DNA from: Zeus faber
Lineage: Eukaryota; Chordata; Actinopteri; Zeiformes; Zeidae
Reading direction: 5' to 3'
NCBI GenBank assembly: GCA_960531495.1
Contig: OY482848.1
Span: forward strand, 37,424,320 to 37,488,319
DNA: 64,000 nucleotides
Numbering within the stretch: the first letter of the stretch is position 1; every line of letters begins with the position of its first letter. The position numbers were made by a program, and so were the translations under genes. Positions 61,221 to 64,000 of the stretch are shown piece by piece. The notes beneath the pieces were generated by a model. That model did no database searches and was not told where the DNA came from. It was given only the letters and a program-made list of their open reading frames with translations.

Positions 61221-63465
61221 TAGCTCTAGTGGAGACAAGCTGGAGACAAGCTCTAGTGCTGAGGTTGCTGTGTAGTGTATTACTGCTCTGTTTATGTTAT
61301 CTAGTATTGTAGTATTGCAACTTAGGACTACTGGTTTGACTCTGCACATTTTGGCTTTGCTCTACCTTGAGCTCATGTCTGGATAGCCTGTGTCCACTAT
61401 CCACCAGACCTGCTCGATCAACCCAGGCCGGACGACGTGCACTGACCTCAGAGCAGCCGAGAGGAAATGGCACAAATCCAAAACAATTGAAAATCTTGCA
61501 AGCTACCAGACACTGCTGTCCTCCTTCTGTTCCAGCATCACTACTGCAATGAAGGCCTTCTTCAACGTTAGGATCAATGGTGCCATAGACACACGTAAGT
61601 TATTCGCAACCATCAAGTCTCTTCTTTACCCTCCACCACCTCCCCCAGCTACTAACCTCACTGCCGACTGCCTTGCCTCCCTTTTTACTAACAAAGTGGC
61701 AGCCATCAGCAGCCAATTCACTAAACAACTTACTCACAACCTGTCTTCTCCAGCCCTTGGCTCATTGTTCCCTGGTTTCACCCCCCTCGCTGAAAGTGAG
61801 GTATCTAAACTACTAACATGTAGCCGTCCTACTACCTGTCCGCTAGATCCGATCCCATCTAACCTCCTTTAAGCCATATCACCGACTATCACCCCGGCAA
61901 TCACACATATGATTAATTCTTCCCTAACTTCCGGCACTTTCCCCTCCGCTTTCAAAGTAGCTAGGGTCGCACCACTGCTCAAAAAACCCTCACTCGATCC
62001 CACTCAAGTAGAAAACCAGCGGCCGGTCTCTCTCATCCCATTCCTTTCCAAAACCATAGAGAGGGCGGTCTCTAGACAGGTAACAGAATACAACCTCAAG
62101 AAACAACCTTCTCGATACACTTCAATCTGGCTTCAAAAGTGGTCACTCCACTGAAACAGCCCTGTTGTCTGTGACAGAGGCCTTAAAAACTGCTAGAGCT
62201 GCTGCCAAATCCTCGGTTCTCATTCTGCTAGACTTATCAGCTGCTTTTGACACTGTCAATCATTGCATACTCCTGTCCATACTCTCAAGTATGGGCATAT
62301 CTGGCAGTGCATTTTCCTGGTTCGAATCTTACCTTACTGGGCGCTCGTTCAGTGTGACATGGCGAGGCCAGCTGTCTGTGCCTCACAACCTCACCACAGG
62401 GGTGCCCCAAGGCTCGGTGCTGGGACCCCTCCTCTTTGCCATATACACCACCTCACATCATCCACTCACATGGCTTTTCATATCACTGCTATGCGGATGA
62501 TACTCAACTCTATCTGTCCTTCCCGCCCAACGACCCCACTGTCTCGACGCGGATTTCGGATTTTCTCGCTGACATATCCACATGGATGAAAGATTATCAT
62601 CTTCAACTAAACCTGGCGAAGACGGAACTGCTGGTGTTCCCGGACAAAAAAGGCATTTATAACAACATTGATATTAAAATTGACTCTATCTCTTGTTCCT
62701 ACCAAGGCTGCAAGGAATCTAGGTGTCATTATTGATGACCAACTGACATTCTCGGACCATGTTGCCGCCGTCTCCCGGTCCTGCCGCTTCGCACTATTCA
62801 ACATCCAAAAAGTCAGGCTGTACCTGACCCAATATGCCCCTCAACTGCTGATACAAACCTTGGTGATGTCCCGTCTCGACTACTGCAACGCTCTCTTAAC
62901 AGGCTTGCCGGCCTGTGCGGTGAGGCCACTGCAGATGATACAGAATGCGACGGCTCGACTGGTGTTCAACCAGCCAAAGAGGGCACATGTCACTCCGCTG
63001 CTCATCGAGCTCCACCGGTTACCTGTAGCTGCTCGCATCAAGTTCAAGTCTCTTATGCTGGCCTACAGAGCGATTGTTGGGAATGCTTCCACCTACTTAA
63101 ATGCTCTTGTAAAAGCACATGTTACCCCCCGGATGCTGCGCTCATCAAATGAGCGTCGCCTGGCTCTGCCGGCTGTACAACCACGGCAATCCAGGTTATT
63201 CTCATTTGTAGTTCCACGTTGGTGGAACGAGCTGCCAAAAATGACCAGAGCAGGGACCTCCCTCTCTGTCTTTACGAAGCACTTGAAGACCCAGCTCTTC
63301 AGAGAGTACCTCCTCTCCTAACTTACAATTACTTAGCACTACCTAGCAGTATTTATTGTTACACTGATGTCTCTGTCGCAATGTAGCTTGAATGTTATTC
63401 CCCTTGTAAGTCTCTTTGGATAAAAGCGTCTGCTAAATGACTAAATGTAAAATGTATTGTAAATG
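61221..63465 (+). mobile_element. L2/CR1-type LINE nested in the RTE-type LINE
   Basis: Frames 61390-61872, 61909-62154, 62165-62500, 62436-62735 and 62668-63321 make up one reverse-transcriptase ORF with ERKWHKSKTIENLASYQTLL, LDPIPSNLL, VENQRPVSLIPFLSKTIERA, LDLSAAFDTVNHCILLSIL, TGVPQGSVLGPLLF, the intact box YADDTQLYLS, and the C-terminal FVVPRWWNELPKMTRAGTSL ending REYLLS. The 3' tail GGATAAAAGCGTCTGCTAAA then TGACTAAATGTAAAATG is the type seen in L2-like fish LINEs. One in-frame stop (TAA at 61870-61872) and three frame changes inactivate it. Confidence 0.87.
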
Positions 63466-64000
63466 TAAGTATGGAAATGTTTAGGTGAGAGGGCAGTGGT
63501 ATTCCTAACGAGACTGTTTAACATCATCCTGGAAAGGGAGAAGATGCCGGAGGAGTAGAGAAGAAGTGTGCTGGTACCCATCTTCAAGAATAAGGGAGAC
63601 GTACAGCGCTGTAGTAACTACAGGAGAATAAAGTTGATCAGCCACAGCATAAAGCTATGGGAAAGGGTAGTGGGGGCCAGGTTAAGAGGAGCGGTGGGGA
63701 TCAGCGAGCAGCAGTATGGTTTCATGCCAGGAAAGAGTACGACAGATGAACTTTAAACACGCTGATGGAAAAGTACAGGGAAGGCCAGAGGGAGTTGCAC
63801 TGCGTCTTTGTAGATTTAGAGAAAGCATATGATAGGTTGCCGAGAGAGGAAGTGTGGTATTACATGAGGAAATCGCGGGTGGCGGGGAAGTATGTAAGAG
63901 TGGTACAGGATATGTATGAGGGCAGTCAGACAGTAGTAAGGCATGCAGTAGGCGTGACGGAGGCATGAAAATGAAAAGCTGAGAATGCAAGGAGTGGAGA
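63466..64000 (+). mobile_element. RTE-type LINE, reverse transcriptase (continues past the window)
   Basis: Resumes with a broken WKCLGERAVVFLTRLFN-like stretch, then VLVPIFKNKGDVQRCSNYRR, LISHSIKLWERVVGARLR and QQYGFMPGKSTTD. After a frame change come MEKYREGQRELHCVFVDLEK, AYDRLPREEVWYYMRKS and VRVVQDMYEGSQTVV. The order matches the RTE reverse-transcriptase fingers and palm. It runs off the right edge before the catalytic FADD box. Confidence 0.86.

Overview
The window looks like teleost fish genomic DNA. The evidence is multi-exon genes with GT-AG introns, a C2H2 zinc-finger family with the N-terminal exon layout common in teleosts (ending in an acidic HIKEEEEDLW-type block), Tc1-like transposons, Rex1/L2/RTE/Tx1 LINEs, tRNA-derived SINEs and very dense mini- and microsatellites. 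Most of the sequence is repeat. Four loci look like host genes: two C2H2 zinc-finger genes, a small S100-like EF-hand gene present as two identical inverted copies, and an EOLA1-like ASCH-domain gene. One tRNA-Glu(CTC) sequence is also present. No prokaryotic features or CRISPR arrays were seen.

Layout. 1-5280 (+): ZNF gene A, whose first exon lies before the window. A tetranucleotide-rich minisatellite fills the intron, followed by the linker exon 846-1172, a repeat-filled intron and a six-finger exon 4694-5280. 5509-7135: decayed Tc1 element. 7.2-9.6 kb: endogenous-retrovirus (ERV) relics (-) and an L2 3' end. 12.3-15.6 kb: a Rex1-like LINE split by a nested L2-like LINE in the opposite orientation. 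15.9-16.7 kb: LINE endonuclease relic (-). 16.9-28.2 kb: a palindrome with arms of about 5.3 and 5.6 kb and a 386 bp spacer. Each arm holds the same S100-like gene, ERV relics and a SINE body, and the centre is a piece of Tc1-like transposase. 28452-30522: another Tc1-like element with a tRNA-Glu plus SINE unit nested near its right end.

32.1-47.4 kb (-): ZNF gene B, a tail-to-tail inverted relative of gene A with ten fingers. It carries two sets of 5' exons, and in one of them an exon-2 copy is fused directly and in frame to an exon-1 copy. Its introns hold the same minisatellite (2.9 kb and 0.3 kb copies), a nearly intact Tc1-like element sitting in another minisatellite, a SINE, a truncated Tc1 and an ERV fragment with a probable 3' LTR. 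47.5-54.5 kb: L2 3' end, minisatellites, and a Tx1/L1-type LINE interrupted by a near full-length L2-like LINE with a mutated FADD box. 54.99-56.6 kb (-): two-exon EOLA1-like gene and its GC/ETS-rich promoter, separated by a 21 bp minisatellite. 57.3-58.1 kb: minisatellite with CRE-like cores. 59.8-64.0 kb: RTE-type LINE (+) split by an L2/CR1-type LINE.

The main story is structural. Inverted duplication is seen at two scales (the ZNF pair and the S100 palindrome), and elements are repeatedly inserted into other elements. No clearly new enzymatic system was recognised. The most unusual items are the fold-back palindrome with its junction inside a transposase, the exon-2/exon-1 fusion in gene B, a minisatellite starting at a splice donor, and the tRNA-Glu/SINE unit inside a transposon end.
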